Below, one piece after another: positions 61,079 to 64,000 of a DNA stretch of 64,000 nt. Every line of letters starts with the position of its first letter. Positions within the stretch are counted from its first letter, which is position 1. The notes under the pieces are model-generated. The model was not told where the DNA came from and made no database searches. It saw nothing but the letters and a program-made list of their open reading frames with translations. The translations under genes and the position numbers were made by a program. Source of the stretch: Crambe crambe (taxonomy: Eukaryota > Porifera > Demospongiae > Poecilosclerida > Crambeidae); the NCBI GenBank assembly GCA_963924555.1, contig OZ004583.1, positions 7,144,582 through 7,208,581 of the forward strand, given 5' to 3'.

Positions 61079-61431
61079 TAGAGAGGCAACTGGTAACAGA
61101 ACTTTCTCTATAACCAGTTTGGTAAACAAACGAAAATACCTTCCCATCATAGACTGCCTTGACAGCTGTGTGTTGTTCCTTCTTTGGGAATGCCAAGTTT
61201 CTCCAAAGCATCAAAGGAGAAATGAGCATGCAACATAGCTATACTAGCACTGGTTGTGAAACCACACCTATTAATTATGTATAGCGGAAATATCCAAGTG
61301 AGTATCCTGATTCCCAGATTTCTGGGAAAAATTGGCACATGCACAAACAGTGGATACCAGGCTCTCTTTTTTCTTTTTTTCCTGCCCCCCCCCCCCCCAA
61401 AAAAAGAAATAGGAAGCTTGGTTTGAGGCTA
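60814..61431. mobile_element. 618-bp MITE with 9-bp TSD in last exon of gene B
   Basis: Ends TAGCCTCGAACC and GGTTTGAGGCTA, TSD aggccatac at 60805-60813 and 61432-61440. Subterminal agagagcctggtatccactg is repeated inverted near the right end. Without it, the gene B frame would continue for about eight codons after the site and stop at a TGA. Confidence 0.88.
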
Positions 61432-61799
61432 AGGCCATACTTACTCAATCACGCTGCCATTTTGATATAATGCAGCTGACTTAATTGTACTATGGGGTTT
61501 AACTCAATTGCAAGAATAAATTTATGTCATCCTGATATCATACATAGCTACCTTATAAGATAATTTTTATTATTATATATATACGTGGATTCAAATCTGA
61601 TTGGTCCATTACCATTGAATAATTCACGGTATTCAATGGCATTATTCAACGCCTTGTCTACGCATGTGCAGACTAGCCTAGTAATGTTTTTGGCCGACAT
61701 TTCTGAAGATGATAGGCAAGCTTGATTGAATTCTCAGTGGTGCATTGGCTTATCTTAGTTGGTTTTAGGTCTGGTGGGCTGATAGGCTTATCTAAGTGC

Positions 61800-62112
61800 T
61801 TATTTCTAGTCCTCCTTGAACAAGAGGCGACCATGGGTGTCCACAACTTTCACTGTAACTATAGTTCCATACATCATGATGACCAACTGTAGACTTCAGA
61901 AGTCCAGTACCAGGCAGGTGTTTCCTGGCTGCTATGGCATAGCAATTGTGTGGATTGCCACTCTGGATTGTAGCCATCGTCTTGCCTAGTCAGTGTGGGA
62001 GTCCATATAGTTCTGTAGACGTGATATCCTCTAGGGCCACAGAGAAACTGGACACTGAGATTGACAGCCATTAAGCATTGCTGAGGAGGCAAAAATCCCA
62101 TGGGAGCTAGAG
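61800..62112 (-). pseudogene. HIRAN-like domain remnant
   Basis: Across shifted minus-strand frames: VQFLCGPRGYHVYRTIWTPT, then GNPHNCYAIAARKHLPGTG and STVGHH, then TIVTVKVVDTHGR and SPLVQGGLEI. The order (GYHVY..W.P, N.hd.YAvA, VGH.P, QGGLE) is that of HIRAN-like modules common in repeated cnidarian and sponge proteins. At least two frameshifts; no start. 61441-61799 holds nothing recognised. Confidence 0.5.
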
Positions 62113-62159
62113 CAGCTGGTCAAGAATGTGGCAAGAAGTGTGGTGTGCTGAGGTGATGT

Positions 62160-62341
62160 CTCTGTTCCAGTATGGTTTCAGTCAAACTCCTCAAATAGCT
62201 CCAGAGACTGTGTCTCCCCCAGTGCCAAGTCACATTCCTGAGCTGAGAGAATTACCAGGACTGAGTATTGAAGAGCATGCCAGAGTAGCAAATGCAGTGT
62301 CTGACCTTGCTGATCCAGCTGTGCTGTCAAAATCTTGGGGG
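62160..62341 (+). other. Possible exon of unknown gene
   Basis: After a possible acceptor (ttccag near 62169) a frame reads PETVSPPVPSHIPELRELPG then LSIEEHARVANAVSDLADPA and ends at GGG|gtaagt (62341). Resembles 10861-11000 (-). No family recognised. Confidence 0.3.
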
Positions 62342-62452
62342 TAAGTACTCAGTCTAGCGTAAGGCATCAAATTTCGACTGCATCTAAAATCGACCATATT
62401 AATGACACGGAGAGTCTACGGTAGTAAACAAACGTAAACGGAGTCTAAGAAA

Positions 62453-62648
62453 ATGGCTGTATTGAAAAATGTATGGGAAAAACTTACAAGCTATGGAGAA
62501 AGAAGAGGACTTCAAGAGAAGTATTTATCAGCTATAGCTATGAAAGTAAGTTACTAGCTCATGTCACCCATCCCCACAGCTCTGGAAGATTGCTCAAAAG
62601 CTACGAAAACTATCGACTAATGGTAGAATGGTAACTGCTGCAGAAGCT
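62453..62648 (+). CDS. Putative two-exon small gene start
   Basis: ATG 62453 opens a 31-codon exon (MAVLKNVWEKLTSYGERRG, then LQEKYLSAIAMK) ending at AAA|gtaagt (62545). A short intron with acceptor ccccacag leads to 62580-62648 (LWKIAQKLRKLSTNGRMVT, then AAEA), phase 0. The 681-bp MITE interrupts the second exon exactly there; after it the frame adds LLFVGFR and stops. The reading may be coincidental; no family recognised. Confidence 0.35.
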
Positions 62649-63329
62649 TAGCCTCGTTCCCAGGCCTTCCTCTCTCACGTACCGCACGGGAGGAAGAGAA
62701 GAAGAAGAAGAAGAAAAATAAGTGAGAGCTAGGAAGGCCTGGTCCATCTTATCACGTGAGTGACGTCACGAACAGTGTGATATTTAATGAGCGTGGGCGA
62801 TATGCAAGCTAACTCATGACGTCAGAAAATAAGCGCCCACGCGATCTCTTCCGCGATCCACACTTTACCCTGGAAGGACTGAAGCGACTTAGATGGAGCA
62901 GACTTTAGACTTCTACACGAAATAGATAGCTGATTTAAGTACACAGTCTAGCATACAATGTAGCTAGCTAGCTTTTTTGTTACGTAGCTAAATAGAAGTT
63001 AGCTCAATACTCTTGGGTCTACTCCTGATCTTCACCATCCTAGATGTCACAGATGCTTCAGTAGGCCTAGGACAAACTGAAGCATTCAAACTTACGATCT
63101 CGAAGACGGTCTGATCTGTTTGATGGTCCTGTCAGAAGGCGTAGGTATGGTCATGCTGCAGAATAAAACATGCCCACGCGCAATTAAAGTCCTCTCTACC
63201 TCCTCTCTACCCTTGACGTTACTCATGTGATAAGATGGACCAGGCCTTCCTCTCGCTTATTTTTCTTCTTTTTCTTCTTCTCTTCCTCCCGTGCGGTACG
63301 TGAGAGAGGAAGGCCTGGGAACGAGGCTA
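62649..63329. mobile_element. 681-bp MITE with 9-bp TSD and 107-bp TIRs
   Basis: Ends TAGCCTCGTTCCCAGGCCTT and complement, TSD gcagaagct at 62640-62648 and 63330-63338. TIRs are about 107 bp and are themselves partly palindromic (aggccttcctctc / gagctaggaaggcctgg). Interior AT-rich and non-coding. 63340-63800 shows nothing recognisable. Confidence 0.9.
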
Positions 63330-63799
63330 GCAGAAGCTCTCCTTTTTGTTGGATTCAGATGATAATTCTCAGAAACAGTCTTCATTGGTCTGTGTTTCCA
63401 TACAGTCCTCGCTATAACAAGGAGCAAATTCGGCCGAAATTGTGAAGCAATTTATCATAGAAAAGCTTTGTTCATTTTTTATAAAATTCGTTATGATGAT
63501 GTATTTTATGTTATAAAATAGTATCTTTTAAGGGCCCTGACATATAGTAGAGCAAAACTTTAATAAAAGAATGGGATGGACGATTATTGATATTTGATTT
63601 TCAACAGGTGGTCGAAAATTATTAACGGTGGTCGATTAATGGTGCTAATAATTATTTGATGTAGTAGATTCAGTGTTACAAAATTTCTATCCAATTGTGA
63701 GAAAAATGACGTTACAGAGAGGGAAATTATCTTCCCTACGGTTGTTGTAAGGGGCTTTGACGACCATCGGTGAAGACGATAATGGTACGAAGGTAATAG

Positions 63800-64000
63800 T
63801 CTGGTTGAAATACGGTGCCTTACGCTATACTGATGAGGTCTGTGCTAGGATTGGGAGGAAAGAGCAAGACAGAAGTTTCTAACTGATTTCCTAAAACTCT
63901 CAGAAAGTACTATTAGAAACTTTAAGAAAATGTATCTAAAGCAACTGAAAGAAGAAAAGAAGAAGAATCCTGTGTCCAATCCTGTCACTAAATTGCCTGT
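63800..64000 (+). pseudogene. Helix-turn-helix fragment of a transposase-type protein (edge)
   Basis: One frame reads WLKYGALRYTDEVCARIGRK and, after a shift near 63873, FLTDFLKLSESTIRNFKKMY then LKQLKEEKKK and VTKLP at the right edge. The STIRNFKKxY...L motif resembles the N-terminal DNA-binding part of uncharacterised transposon proteins in sponges and cnidarians. Apparently frameshifted; rest lies beyond the window. Confidence 0.4.

Overview
The window looks like a piece of a marine sponge (demosponge) nuclear genome, most likely Amphimedon or a close relative. The reasons are AT-rich DNA, genes cut into many short exons by short GT-AG introns, a canonical animal histone demethylase gene, receptor genes built from immunoglobulin and fibronectin-like exons, and very dense non-autonomous transposons. 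The species call is inference. Everything was read by eye: exon borders come from splice signals plus conserved reading frame, and no database was searched.

Layout. 1-378 (-): edge-truncated gene for a Cys/His-rich protein resembling the non-core N-terminal region of RAG1. 745-1490: a dispersed repeat with a 5-bp-TSD MITE inside it. 1516-1805: dead Gypsy-type gag fragment. 1896-7120: apparently complete Ngaro-type (DIRS order) tyrosine-recombinase retrotransposon with A1-ORFs-B1-A2-B2 split direct repeats. 8632-9227 (-): two-exon fragment of an Ig/FN3 receptor. 10-16.7 kb: foldbacks, tandem repeats, a frameshifted LINE 3' end, a THAP-domain remnant and a nested MITE. 16715-19415 (+): Ig/FN3 receptor with one transmembrane helix and an ITIM-like tail (gene A). 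19591-32098 (+): full KDM7/PHF8-type histone demethylase in 20 exons. 33845-53410 (+): a second, dead copy of the same gene that starts in intron 6, has lost exon 8 and most of exon 9, and carries stops; its intron 7 is swollen by about 6.6 kb of tandem MITE arrays. 53.4-55.1 kb: inverted-repeat elements. 55432-61078 (+): second Ig/FN3 receptor (gene B) with three hydrophobic segments and a transposon in its last exon. 61.8-64 kb: HIRAN-like remnant, short exon-like segments, a 681-bp MITE with 9-bp TSD and a transposase-like fragment at the edge.

How the parts relate. The receptor pieces are paralogues sharing phase-1 exon modules; the minus-strand fragment is a mosaic of A-like and B-like exons. 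The tandem KDM7 copies act as an internal control: several MITEs are present in one copy and absent at the matching site in the other, so insertions can be polarised and target-site duplications read directly. Two MITE families emerge, one with 5-bp TSDs and CA(G/A)-type ends, one with 9-bp TSDs and TAGCCTCG ends, plus foldbacks that keep the same outer 35 bases but have different stems. No CRISPR, tRNA or rRNA gene was recognised.
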